Of a stretch of 64,000 nt of DNA, positions 18,470 through 27,101 are shown in pieces. The position numbers and the translations under genes were made by a program. Source of the DNA: Anaerolineaceae bacterium (GTDB lineage: Bacteria; Chloroflexota; Anaerolineae; Anaerolineales; Anaerolineaceae); assembly GCA_016841525.1 (NCBI GenBank), contig JAENYZ010000005.1:209084-273083 (forward strand), written 5' to 3'. The notes beneath the pieces are model-generated. The model worked only from the letters and a program-made list of their open reading frames with translations. It was not told the origin of the DNA and did no database searches. Within the stretch, counting starts at the first letter, position 1, and each line of letters begins with the position of its first letter.

Positions 18470-18742
18470 ATGATTATTGGTAAAGTTGTTGGCACCGTCG
18501 TGACCACCATCAGTCACCCACATTATCGAAAACGGCGGTTGCTGGTCGTGCAGCCCATGGTTGCTCAAGGTGATCAAGATGATCCAGATTTTATTGCCGT
18601 TGATCATTCGCATGCCGGGGTAGGGGACACCGTTTTAGTTAACCGTGAGGGCAACGGTGCGCGGCAAGTCCTTGACTTGCCGGGTGGATCAATCATCTCA
18701 GTGATAGTTGGTATTATTGATTCTGTAAATATTGAAACCTAA
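18470..18742 (+). CDS. BMC-P pentameric shell protein (EutN/CcmL family), copy 3
   Basis: 90 residues, starting MIIGKVVGTVVTTISHPHYR, with RRLLVVQPMV, VDHSHAGVGDTVLVNREGNGAR and a terminal ISVIVGIIDSVNIET, all typical of BMC-P. It is the last microcompartment gene. No clear terminator follows; the next 430 bases are AT-rich with degenerate repeats. Three different pentamer genes beside one BMC-H suggest distinct vertex types. Confidence 0.94.
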   Translation: MIIGKVVGTVVTTISHPHYRKRRLLVVQPMVAQGDQDDPDFIAVDHSHAGVGDTVLVNREGNGARQVLDLPGGSIISVIVGIIDSVNIET

Positions 18743-18960
18743 AAAATCACTTATTGTGAATGGTGAATAGAGAATTGTGAGTGGGGGTAAGCAATAAAGC
18801 AGTGGGGAATTGGATGACAAAGAAACAATGCGTGAAAGTACTGTCTCACTTAGTCTCTAAAAAAATACAAAATTTGCAAGTTTACTTAAAAATTTAATAA
18901 GCAGCAAATTTTCAAATGATCATAAATCTTATGACTATTCTGCTTTCCAACAAGCATCCG
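18743..18960. other. Non-coding AT-rich stretch with GTGAAT-type simple repeats
   Basis: The first 80 bases hold irregular repeats of the type GTGAATGGTGAATAGAG and GTGGGGAATTGG. No reading frame with a ribosome site, no RNA gene and no terminator with a T-run was recognised. The remainder up to the next promoter is AT-rich. Confidence 0.5.
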
Positions 18961-18982
18961 GCCTAAAACAATTAACATCAAG

Positions 18983-19020
18983 GTTCCACTTTTGGAACGA
19001 ATTTCGAAAAGTGATATAAT
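18983..19020 (+). promoter_or_regulatory. Promoter with inverted-repeat operator for the small hydrophobic genes
   Basis: TTGGAA (18992-18997) and a perfect TATAAT (19015-19020) are 17 bases apart. The -35 hexamer lies within the perfect inverted repeat GTTCCA-CTTT-TGGAAC (18983-18998), a likely repressor or activator site. The leader then carries a CCTTTCT/AGAAAGG hairpin (19072-19093) in front of an AGGAGG-like stretch. Confidence 0.6.
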
Positions 19021-19178
19021 TATTATGAATGCCAAAGACGTGTCTTATTCGTGAGATCAGGATAATTTTTTCCTTTCTGTTGCGAGAGAAAGGAGGGGAT
19101 CAACATCCATATTGGTATTGATGAAACAAGTTTCTCATTATTCTTATAAAAATCCTAATTCCAAAAGGAGTCAAAATT

Positions 19179-19457
19179 ATGGATATCGTTGGTTTGGTCA
19201 TCCAATTAATTGGCGGCGTTGCAGGCAGCAAGGGTGTTGCATCCATTTCCAAAAAGCTCAGTGCAGGACCGATACTGGATATCATCCTTGGGCTGGTGGG
19301 CGGCTTTGCTGGCGGTCAACTCGCCAGTCTGATCCCGGGTTTAGAAGGCAGCGGTGTCGATATCGTTAACGTCCTGGGCAACCTTATCGGCGGTGGGATC
19401 GGCGGTGGCGCATTAACAGCCATTGGCGGATTGATCACCCAATCAATCAAAGAATAA
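19179..19457 (+). CDS. Small glycine-rich hydrophobic protein
   Basis: A 92-residue protein without a recognised family. It consists of Gly-rich hydrophobic helices: LVIQLIGGVAG, ILDIILGLVGGFAGGQLAS and VLGNLIGGGIGGGALTAIGG, with very few charged residues. The GxxxG-like spacing resembles helix-packing membrane proteins and some small oligomeric or amyloid-like peptides. The start has an AAAAGGAG site. It has its own regulated-looking promoter, and is followed 92 bases later by another tiny membrane protein, forming a two-gene unit that ends at a terminator. Function unknown. Confidence 0.75.
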   Translation: MDIVGLVIQLIGGVAGSKGVASISKKLSAGPILDIILGLVGGFAGGQLASLIPGLEGSGVDIVNVLGNLIGGGIGGGALTAIGGLITQSIKE

Positions 19458-19549
19458 TTGTTGCCAGTGCACTTTCTGTATCAGCACAAAAATCATTGTC
19501 AAACAAGCTGAAACCAATCTAAATTCATTATTTTTAAAAAGGAGTAATC

Positions 19550-19720
19550 ATGAACCTTAGTGCCCCAACAAAAATCGTTTTTTACATTTCTCTCGTTCTT
19601 GGCGTCCTTGGCGTCCTGGCTGCAGTTATCGAAATTCCATTTCTTTCCGGCATCAGCTTTCTGCTAGTGGTTATTGCCTGGGTCCTTTTAGCCCTGGGTT
19701 CGATATTAACCAAATTCTAA
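19550..19720 (+). CDS. Tiny two-helix membrane protein, 56 residues
   Basis: The frame starts MNLSAPTKIVFYISLVLGVL at an ATG nine bases after a perfect AAAGGAGT site and ends ...LALGSILTKF. Two hydrophobic segments (about residues 9-27 and 32-52), the second with LLVVIAWVLLALG, predict an integral membrane hairpin. No family recognised. The ribosome site, the hydrophobic pattern and the downstream terminator support a real gene. Confidence 0.72.
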   Translation: MNLSAPTKIVFYISLVLGVLGVLAAVIEIPFLSGISFLLVVIAWVLLALGSILTKF

Positions 19721-19810
19721 GGAACTCTTAACAGCAGTCTTTACCTATTTCAATTAAATAAAAAGGGGTTAGATTTCAGATTAAAAAATCCATTCGGAGT
19801 CCACTATCCA

Positions 19811-19847
19811 AAACAGCACTTCTCAGTAATACAAAGTGCTGTTTTTT
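19811..19847 (+). terminator. Rho-independent terminator after the small hydrophobic genes
   Basis: An 11-bp stem (19811-19821 with 19834-19844) with a 12-base loop and a T-tract. Confidence 0.85.
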
Positions 19848-19950
19848 GATTGACCGACCTATCAAATCCTTCCCAAAATACCCAAAGGGAAATGTCTAAC
19901 AAAATCTCCATAGAAAGGGACGAGGAATCGAAGTGGGGATGATTGGCGAT

Positions 19951-21369
19951 CTATTTCAAAATCAGCGGCAGACTATTTAACCAGGCTTGAGAAGCGAACC
20001 ATGTGTTTAAACACGCATCCCAAACGCCAGAAAAATAAATACCATTTGAGCTGATATCACCCGCTGGCACGGATGTCCCGCAGGTGGTGTTGTAGACCAG
20101 GGTTTTGAAAAACAAACCATCATATGCATAGAACTTGGTTGTTACAATGTTTGACTCAGCCCATGCCATGACCGGGAAGGGTGCTGAAACTGATGACTCG
20201 GGACGTGGGTCCACCCTGGTCATTTCAAGATCCATCTTAAAAGTTGCCGAACCCTCTGAAGGCTGACCAGGATCATTAGAACTAAACGCGTTTTTATAAT
20301 ATACCTGCTCAACACCGGTTGGAGAAGTATTATCATCGCCAATAAAACTCAGATAGAGATTTGTGTCAATCCCAAGGATTTCGACTTCATCAATTATTGA
20401 GAAAGATTCCCAACTGGTCGGCAAATCAACCGCTCCCGAATTTTTATTATCACACCCTGTCACATTGCATGAATTGATATAAATTGAATCAAGTCCAGAT
20501 GGAGGAGACCAAACGCAAGCTATAGCCACCCTCTCATCAATACCATTATTAGTGTAGAAAGACAAACTAACTTCTACGTCATCACCCAAAGAATCATCGG
20601 ATACTATTGCCCAAGTTTGGGACATGCTTCCATTTGCATGAGCGGTCACATTCGAGCGATATAACAATCTTTTAGAATAGGGCGGACCTAGTGTGACAGT
20701 AACATTATCCAGGAATGCAATATGCAGATATCCAGATGAGTCAATAGCCATATCAAGACTGTAAATGTAACCAGTCTCAAAGTAATCTGTGTACCAGTAG
20801 ACCGTGCCACTATTGGGTGGTAATTTTGTTAATTCCTTATACCACAATTCAGCAATTCTTTCTCCCCCCACATAAATTCGGTCGTAAACAGCATAGGCTG
20901 TGCCGCCTCGTGCTGTAACCCAAATATTGCCAGTCGATTGATTAGTCCCATCCAACGTTGCACAATAAGTCGTATACCCGCCAATGGGGGGTACCAAAGG
21001 CACATTTCGATAGCAGGCAAATTTTTCCGGACCACCATGCTGCTCAATCCAAACAATGTAAGCCATGCCGTTATCAAGTACAGCGATATCCGGATGATAT
21101 TGCACCCAATCCGTACCAGAACCACCCATCGTAAATGTCAGTTTAAGTTCTGGTTGTCCAAAATGTGTACGGTAATAGACGATTCTATCATTCACCACGC
21201 CGGCAATATGTGAACGCCCACCCGCATCTACTGCAATGGCTGCTTGTTCAACATGGTCACCTGGATTAATATGGATTTCTGTTGGGGGAGAAAATGTTGT
21301 TGGCACACAAGCACCTAATAAAACAGATAAAACGAAAATACCCAAGCTTAAAAAAATATGGTTCTTCAC
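19951..21369 (-). CDS. Lipoprotein with beta-propeller-like repeats
   Basis: A 472-residue secreted lipoprotein: signal MKNHIFLSLGIFVLSVLLGAC with the acylated Cys21. The mature part has repeated blocks such as QAAIAVDAGGRSHIAG, HPDIAVLDNGMAYIVW and DMAIDSSGYLHIAFLD, in which a hydrophobic strand, a D-x-x-G turn and an aromatic strand recur, as in sialidase or Asp-box propellers. No catalytic motif was recognised. The start is GTG with AGGAGGT eight bases upstream. It is monocistronic, with a consensus promoter at 21494-21523. Possible roles: surface binding or carbohydrate recognition; not determined. Confidence 0.75.
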   Translation of the reverse strand: MKNHIFLSLGIFVLSVLLGACVPTTFSPPTEIHINPGDHVEQAAIAVDAGGRSHIAGVVNDRIVYYRTHFGQPELKLTFTMGGSGTDWVQYHPDIAVLDNGMAYIVWIEQHGGPEKFACYRNVPLVPPIGGYTTYCATLDGTNQSTGNIWVTARGGTAYAVYDRIYVGGERIAELWYKELTKLPPNSGTVYWYTDYFETGYIYSLDMAIDSSGYLHIAFLDNVTVTLGPPYSKRLLYRSNVTAHANGSMSQTWAIVSDDSLGDDVEVSLSFYTNNGIDERVAIACVWSPPSGLDSIYINSCNVTGCDNKNSGAVDLPTSWESFSIIDEVEILGIDTNLYLSFIGDDNTSPTGVEQVYYKNAFSSNDPGQPSEGSATFKMDLEMTRVDPRPESSVSAPFPVMAWAESNIVTTKFYAYDGLFFKTLVYNTTCGTSVPAGDISSNGIYFSGVWDACLNTWFASQAWLNSLPLILK

Positions 21370-21493
21370 GTCAAAACACCTCCTTATTTGAAAATGCTAA
21401 ACCTTAAGCTGAGGTTTTTGAAAAGCTTGCTTTATGAAGTTGTGATGTTCAAGGTTATATACCGCAGTTTAGGGAATATTTGTTGATGATATT

Positions 21494-21523
21494 ATTATAG
21501 AAAATTATTTAGTATATTGTCAA
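21494..21523 (-). promoter_or_regulatory. Consensus promoter of the 472-residue lipoprotein gene
   Basis: Perfect TTGACA (21518-21523) and perfect TATAAT (21494-21499) on the minus strand, 18 bases apart, implying strong expression. The leader is about 120 bases. The remainder of the 21370-21739 gap holds nothing else recognised besides the terminator at its right end. Confidence 0.72.
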
Positions 21524-21681
21524 TAGCAAAAGGGAAATCATAAAGATTGAGAATTGTGTGTAGACACCATTCCTATTTTTTCTCATTGTGTTCTTTGCTT
21601 AAACTGTTGATAATTGCATTGGTAAGGCTTAAAGCATTAACGCAAATCCCCTTCATCAAGTTGGGCTCCGAATCCTTAAAC

Positions 21682-21717
21682 AAAAATGGACGAGCCCCCA
21701 AAACAAGGGTTCGTCCA
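21682..21717 (-). terminator. Rho-independent terminator after the CoA-disulfide reductase fusion gene
   Basis: An 11-bp stem with one G-T pair (21687-21697 with 21707-21717); read on the minus strand it is followed by five T (21682-21686). It lies 23 bases past the stop. Confidence 0.8.
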
Positions 21718-21739
21718 TCAGGTATCAACAACTTCGTTC

Positions 21740-24196
21740 TTAGATAAAGATCACGCCATTGGAGTCATCCGAAGCAGCAAGCATTGAGGCTACACCGACC
21801 ACCTCAATACCATCGATCAATTCCTCACGCCTGATGCCCATCAAATCCATCGACATCTGGCAGGCTTGAATAACGACTCCATTGTCCATTGCTGTTTTGA
21901 GCATCTCCGGCAGCGAATCGACATTCTTTTTCTTCATGATGTTCTTGATCATCGCTGTACCCATACCAGCCATATGCATCTGGGAGAGTTTGGCTTTTTC
22001 CGTCCCACGCGGCATCATCCATCCAAACATCTTTTCAATCAGGTTCTTCTTGACCTTTATCGGCTCATTTTTTCGCAAAAGGTTCAAGCCCCAGAAGGTG
22101 AAGAATATCGATGCCTGGTGCCCTGAGGCAATCACGCCATTGGCAATGATGAAACCTGCTATTGCTTTATCCATATCCCCGGAGAACATCACCAGGGTCT
22201 TATTCTTGCCCATGGTGCCGCCCACTGTTTCTTCTTTAGGCGCACCTTTTTGAATCCTGGCAACAATGATCCCATCCTCTTTATCCAAGGATAACAAGCG
22301 GTTCCCGGTCGATTTTGCCCAGGCTTCTACATCGCTGGTGAAACCATAATCGGTCGCCTGCACGGTTACAACGTCACCTTCGTTGACGTCTTTTATCGTG
22401 TTATATAGTTTGAGGATCGGTCCAGGGCACTGGAGACCGCAAGCGTCCACTGTCACTTCAGCAGCGGCTGTAACCTGGTAGGGCGGGATCTCCTTGATTT
22501 CTTCACGGCTGGAGATGCTTACATGCTCAAATACATCGAAATTCGATTGGCGCCCAATCGCATGTGAATAGGTCTTATAACCGCCGCTCAAATTATAGAC
22601 ATCATAACCCAATTGACTCAATGCCCTTGATGCAAAATAAGAGCGCTGCCCTGTCTGACAATAAACTAAAATGGGACGGTCATTAGGAATGTCATTCAAT
22701 CGCTGTCTTATGTTCTGTAATTGGATATTGACAGCACCATCGATCATGCCCAATCCCATTTCTTCAGGCAAACGAACATCGAGGATTGTCATTTCATGAC
22801 GATCAAGCTTGTTAACCTGCGCCCAATGCATCAGCTTAACATCGTTTCGCAGCACATTAGCTGCCGCAAAACCCACGATATTAACCGGATCACGCGATGA
22901 ACTGTATGGTGGTGCATACGCCAGTTCCAATTCTTCAAGGTCATAAACATTCAATCCAGCTTGCATGGCAGTCGCAATAACATCAATGCGCTTCTCGACG
23001 CCCTCAATACCAACTGCCTGTGCACCAAAAATCTTTCCCTCTGGGCTGAATAAAAGTTTGAGAGCCATAGGCGAGGCACCCGGGTAATAACCAGCATGGT
23101 TGGAGACATGAACAATCACACTTTCAAAATCCACGCCAGCCGTTTCCAACTGGTGTGTGTTCATTCCCACAGATGCCACTGTCAGGTCAAAAACCTTGAC
23201 GACAGAGGTGCCAACCACGCCTTTGAAACTGGCATCATGCCCGGTAATGTGATCGGCAACAACCCGTCCCTGTCGGCTGGCTGGGCCTGCAAGTGCTAAG
23301 ATTGTGGGTTCGCCAGTGATCAGGCTGGTCACTTCTGCAGCGTCCCCAACAGCATAAATATCAGGGTCGGAGGTCTGCATGTGTAGATTGGTTTTAATCG
23401 TGCCGCGCATGCCCAATTCAAGGCCTGATTCCTTCGCCAGTTGATTTTCTGGACGCACACCGATGGATAGAATTACCATCTGTGCATCTACCGAGCGATC
23501 GCTGGATAGGCTGACCTTCAACCAACCCTGCTCTTCACCTTCAGTAATGGCCTTGAGCCCATCGCCCAATGCCAGACGGATGCGCTTAAAGATCATGTGC
23601 TGATGGACAAGGGATGCCATCTCGTAATCAATGGGTGCCAGCACCTGGTTGAGCAATTCGATCAAGGTTACTTCCACACCGCGATGCTGCAGGTTTTCTG
23701 CAATCTCCAACCCGATAAATCCGCCACCCACCACAACCGCGCGAGCCGGTTTCTTCTCATCGACAAATGCCTTGATCCGATCCATATCAGGCAGGTTGCG
23801 CAGGGTGAATACACCCGGCAGATCCACACCTGGCAGCGGCGGCACCAGGGGGCCTGCTCCAGGTGAAAGCACCAGCTTGTCATAGCTTTCCTCATAAGTC
23901 CGATCAGTTTCCAGGTCCTTGACCGTGACGGTCTTTTGATCTCGATTGATCCGGATAACTTCATGTCGCACCCGAGAATCGATATTCAACATTGCCTTCA
24001 GATCATCGGGAGTAACCACTAATAAACGGTCTCTGTCCCGAATCACTTCCCCGATGTGGTACGGCAGGCCGCAGTTTGCAAAAGAAATGTACGGTCCTCG
24101 CTCCAGCATCACGATTTCGGCATGCTCATCCATTCGACGCAAACGCGCAGCCGTGCTTGCGCCGCCTGCTACACCACCAACAATAACAACCTTCAT
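21740..24196 (-). CDS. CoA-disulfide reductase / rhodanese / TusA / DsrE fusion
   Basis: An 818-residue four-domain redox protein. Residues 1-450: FAD-NAD(P)H oxidoreductase with VVIVGGVAGGASTAARLRR, the single active Cys42 in SFANCGLPYH (CoA-disulfide/persulfide reductase type) and YAVGDAAEV. Residues about 460-555: rhodanese with active loop CQTGQRS. Residues about 580-650: TusA (VDACGLQCPGPI). Residues about 665-818: DsrE/DsrF-like domain (TLVMFSGDMDKAIAGFIIANG). All key Cys are present, so sulfur could be passed rhodanese to TusA to DsrE, with CoA or polysulfide reduction by the flavin domain. AGGAG precedes the ATG. Such multidomain fusions are known, mainly in anaerobes; the substrate is inference. 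Confidence 0.93.
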   Translation of the reverse strand: MKVVIVGGVAGGASTAARLRRMDEHAEIVMLERGPYISFANCGLPYHIGEVIRDRDRLLVVTPDDLKAMLNIDSRVRHEVIRINRDQKTVTVKDLETDRTYEESYDKLVLSPGAGPLVPPLPGVDLPGVFTLRNLPDMDRIKAFVDEKKPARAVVVGGGFIGLEIAENLQHRGVEVTLIELLNQVLAPIDYEMASLVHQHMIFKRIRLALGDGLKAITEGEEQGWLKVSLSSDRSVDAQMVILSIGVRPENQLAKESGLELGMRGTIKTNLHMQTSDPDIYAVGDAAEVTSLITGEPTILALAGPASRQGRVVADHITGHDASFKGVVGTSVVKVFDLTVASVGMNTHQLETAGVDFESVIVHVSNHAGYYPGASPMALKLLFSPEGKIFGAQAVGIEGVEKRIDVIATAMQAGLNVYDLEELELAYAPPYSSSRDPVNIVGFAAANVLRNDVKLMHWAQVNKLDRHEMTILDVRLPEEMGLGMIDGAVNIQLQNIRQRLNDIPNDRPILVYCQTGQRSYFASRALSQLGYDVYNLSGGYKTYSHAIGRQSNFDVFEHVSISSREEIKEIPPYQVTAAAEVTVDACGLQCPGPILKLYNTIKDVNEGDVVTVQATDYGFTSDVEAWAKSTGNRLLSLDKEDGIIVARIQKGAPKEETVGGTMGKNKTLVMFSGDMDKAIAGFIIANGVIASGHQASIFFTFWGLNLLRKNEPIKVKKNLIEKMFGWMMPRGTEKAKLSQMHMAGMGTAMIKNIMKKKNVDSLPEMLKTAMDNGVVIQACQMSMDLMGIRREELIDGIEVVGVASMLAASDDSNGVIFI

Positions 24197-24332
24197 TTCA
24201 AACTCCTATTTCTCAAATCCATTTATAAAATGATTATTACTCAATTCAACCTGCTGTAAAAATTATACTTATTCTATTGAATTCAGGAACATAATCACAA
24301 GAATGATTGAAGCTTTCCTTTTTTCTTGATAA

Positions 24333-24389
24333 GCCTGATTCCTAATGCCTAATTTCCTAATTTCCTGATTCTAATTTCCTGATTCCTGT
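24333..24389. repeat. Degenerate CCTAATTTCCTGATT-type simple repeat, copy 1
   Basis: About seven irregular units of 7-10 bases built from CCTGATT, CCTAATG, CCTAATTT and TTCCTGATT. A longer related array occurs at 31521-31609. Both lie in gene-end spacers. No coding or RNA function recognised. Confidence 0.65.
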
Positions 24390-24405
24390 TACCGATCCCA
24401 AAAAT

Positions 24406-26133
24406 TTACCACGCTGTTATTTCAGCCTTTAGCTGATCAATTTCCATTCTGGCAGACTTTAATGCGTCCAAAATCTCTTCCGTCCGGGTCGTTTCAGCGC
24501 GCACGAAACGAGAATAAGGGGCAATGGCTTCTTCGATGCGTGCCACACTGCGTGTAATTTCTTTCTCAAATTCCTTACGCAGCGTTGCAATCAGTTTGGT
24601 TCGCAGTTCTGCAAGGGTTTCATGCAGTTCCTTTTTTGCTTTTCGCCGGCTGGCAGGGATAATAAAAAATCCCAATAAAGCCACCAAACTGGCGGTTAGA
24701 ATGCCAGTAACATCAGCAGCCATGGTCGTTGCTAAAGCTGTAATTATAGCGCCCAGACCAACAGCCCCAATCTCCACTGCTAATGAAGCCGCAACGGCAT
24801 TTTGGGCGTCCATGGCGATCTTTTCTGTCTCAAAGTCTTTGTCATAGGTCGCAACCACACGGTCAGCTTCACGGCCAATCGCCTCTAGCAAACGATCACG
24901 GTCATAAACGAAATCCGTGCCAATGGTGTTCCCTATGATCTTTTCTTTGTGTGCCAATTTCCGGTTAGAAAGATAATCTGTAATCGCTTTCCACTGGCGC
25001 AAATCCGATTCCACCAGCCAATCGATTAAAGAATTAACTTTTTGATCCACCCTCTGAGGGACATCTGCCACAACTTCCTGCTCAAAATCAAGCTGCATCT
25101 GTTCTTTTTTAATCAGGTCAAACACACGGGCTAATCTGAATCGATCCTCAAAAAATTCATCCCCGCGCTGTTCCATTTCAAAAAAGATGTTTTCGATCTC
25201 CGACATGCGCAGTTCGAATTCCTTCGCCTTATCCTTTTGGTAGATTTCTTGCTGCTGGTCAATATTCCGCAACAAAGCTAAATCATCATCAAGTACATGA
25301 CGCTGCTTTTGAGCATCTTCATTAATATCTTTAACCAGATGATCACTCACACCCAATGGATTCAAGAACTTGAGCTTGATCTGACTTTCTTTATCCAGGG
25401 TTTCCTGGATGTATTCCTCAAGGGGACCAAATTGGCTTGCTTCCCATAAATCGGGTTCCCCCTGCTTCGCTCTCAGAGCCAGACGAGCACTGACGATAAA
25501 AATTTCCGGTGCGACGCCCAACAGCTCACGGGCATTATCGCGGACAAAATCTTCCACCTGTCTCAGTTCGTCTTCATCCTGTAAAATATCAAGCTTATTG
25601 ATCACAATCACCACTTTTTTGCCCCAGTCACGGATGTGCTGCATGAAGGTACGCTCGCTCTCAGTGAAAGGTCGGTCCACTGAAGTGATAAAAAGCACCA
25701 GGTCTGCACGCGGCACAAAATGACGGGTTAATTCCTCGTGATAGCGCACAATTGCATTAGTGCCGGGTGTGTCCACGATGCTGACTTCCGACAGCAAGTC
25801 CACAGGTAGTAAAAGCACTTCCTGGTTCTCAGCAACAACTTTCCTTGCTGTTTCCTCACCATAACGTAGAATATTGATTTGAGAGGTGGTCGGCGTTACA
25901 CCTTCCTTAAGCAATTTTTGACCCAAAAAGGCGTTAATGACTGCACTTTTTCCTGCGTTGAACTCCCCCACCATCACAAGCAGGAAAAGGTCATCCAGCT
26001 GTGCAATTGACTGCCCCATCGTTTCTAATGATTCTTTTGAAGCACCAAAATCTACAAGCCTGACGCGTAAATCATTCAGGAAATCTCTCTCGCGTTTTAG
26101 GACTTGCTCTTGTTCAAGTGTTAATATCTTCAT
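24406..26133 (-). CDS. Bacterial dynamin-like GTPase
   Basis: A 575-residue dynamin-superfamily GTPase. G1 is GEFNAGKS (residues 56-63), the switch Thr lies in GVTPTTSQIN, G3 is DTPG (121-124) and G4 is NKLD (179-182). Long helices, rich in Glu and Lys, fill residues 240-430. A hydrophobic segment near residues 455-510 (IGAVGLGAIITALATTMAAD, then LVALLGFFIIPA) matches the membrane-inserting paddle of BDLP/mitofusin-like proteins, and a final coiled coil follows. Such proteins remodel or protect membranes. The gene is single, with an AAGGAG site. Partner BDLP genes, often paired, are absent here. Confidence 0.9.
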   Translation of the reverse strand: MKILTLEQEQVLKRERDFLNDLRVRLVDFGASKESLETMGQSIAQLDDLFLLVMVGEFNAGKSAVINAFLGQKLLKEGVTPTTSQINILRYGEETARKVVAENQEVLLLPVDLLSEVSIVDTPGTNAIVRYHEELTRHFVPRADLVLFITSVDRPFTESERTFMQHIRDWGKKVVIVINKLDILQDEDELRQVEDFVRDNARELLGVAPEIFIVSARLALRAKQGEPDLWEASQFGPLEEYIQETLDKESQIKLKFLNPLGVSDHLVKDINEDAQKQRHVLDDDLALLRNIDQQQEIYQKDKAKEFELRMSEIENIFFEMEQRGDEFFEDRFRLARVFDLIKKEQMQLDFEQEVVADVPQRVDQKVNSLIDWLVESDLRQWKAITDYLSNRKLAHKEKIIGNTIGTDFVYDRDRLLEAIGREADRVVATYDKDFETEKIAMDAQNAVAASLAVEIGAVGLGAIITALATTMAADVTGILTASLVALLGFFIIPASRRKAKKELHETLAELRTKLIATLRKEFEKEITRSVARIEEAIAPYSRFVRAETTRTEEILDALKSARMEIDQLKAEITAW

Positions 26134-26310
26134 TTTCTGTACTCCTTGGCATGATTATATCACCTGGGATTTTTTAAGGAAATTTGTATAAATTTATTAT
26201 GTGGTAATTTTTTCAATGAAAAGAAGACTATGACCTTTCTGCTTAGTCTTCTGTAGACCTTAATCAGCTGCTCTCATCCCAGCAAATGCAAATATTATAA
26301 GAATTAAGTC

Positions 26311-26340
26311 TTGTAATTACTCCTCATATAATGATATAAT
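26311..26340 (+). promoter_or_regulatory. Candidate promoter of the acidic-repeat lipoprotein
   Basis: TTGTAA (26311-26316) and TATAAT (26335-26340) are 18 bases apart; a second TATAAT overlaps at 26327-26332. The region is AT-rich so chance matches are likely. Confidence 0.4.
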
Positions 26341-26387
26341 ATGACTAATTATACCTATTTTATCAGTATTAGTTTAAGGAAAATCCT

Positions 26388-27101
26388 TTGAAAAACATAA
26401 AGCAATTTCTCATTATTTCCATTGTTATGATTACATTGGCGGCTTGTACTAGCGGACCAGGAAACACTTCTGAAGAAGGGTTTGATTTCTCCGAAGAAGA
26501 AGTGGCAGAGGAACCTCCTGAAGAAATGATCTTCACAGAGGATGAAGCAGAAGATAACGCCGCCGACCCTGGATTTGATTTCACTGAAGATGAGGTAGAA
26601 GAACCACCTTCTGATCCTGGTTTTGACTTCACCGAAGATGACTCTGCGAATGAACCTGGCGAAGATCAAGAAACAGAACCAGAAAATGAGTCCCCTGACC
26701 CATCGAATACAGCTGATGGGATTTTTCCTCCTGAAGGCTTTTCAAATTGGGTCATCAATTACGATGAGGGCACAATCACCTGCCCAACCTTTACTCAACC
26801 CTTCGAGGCATCACCACCGGACAATATTACGGTTGAATTGGGTGTCGATGCCGCCGCCTTAGTAGTTAGAGGTTTGGAAGAAGCACCGGAAATCTTTTTC
26901 TTTTTGTGGGATTCTGGACCAGGTGGTTCACAATATGATGGATGGTATACGGTTCCAGGTACTGATATGGAAATTCATTATCAAATGGTTTTTACTAACT
27001 TATCAGACCCAAGTACCGCTGATTTTATTATGGGAAACATCTCTTCGACACTTGAAGGCTGTCAAGTTTCGCGAAGTTATGGTGGAACTCGCGTTGATTG
27101 A
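26388..27101 (+). CDS. Lipoprotein with acidic GFDF repeats
   Basis: A 237-residue lipoprotein starting at TTG (AAGGA seven bases upstream). The signal ends at LAAC, Cys20. Residues 29-105 are a highly acidic low-complexity linker with three repeats of PGFDFTEDEVEEPP type at residues 31, 62 and 78 and a partial one at 47. Residues 115-237 form a compact globular domain with two Cys (ITCPTF and EGCQVS), perhaps a disulfide. No family recognised. The linker could span the wall or bind cations; this is inference. The two neighbours are not co-directional, so it is a single gene. Confidence 0.7.
   Translation: MKNIKQFLIISIVMITLAACTSGPGNTSEEGFDFSEEEVAEEPPEEMIFTEDEAEDNAADPGFDFTEDEVEEPPSDPGFDFTEDDSANEPGEDQETEPENESPDPSNTADGIFPPEGFSNWVINYDEGTITCPTFTQPFEASPPDNITVELGVDAAALVVRGLEEAPEIFFFLWDSGPGGSQYDGWYTVPGTDMEIHYQMVFTNLSDPSTADFIMGNISSTLEGCQVSRSYGGTRVD

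Noticed and set aside
19112-19369. Plus-strand frame overlapping the glycine-rich gene
   Set aside because: The composition is random-like and the glycine-rich frame has the AAAAGGAG site; this is a shadow.
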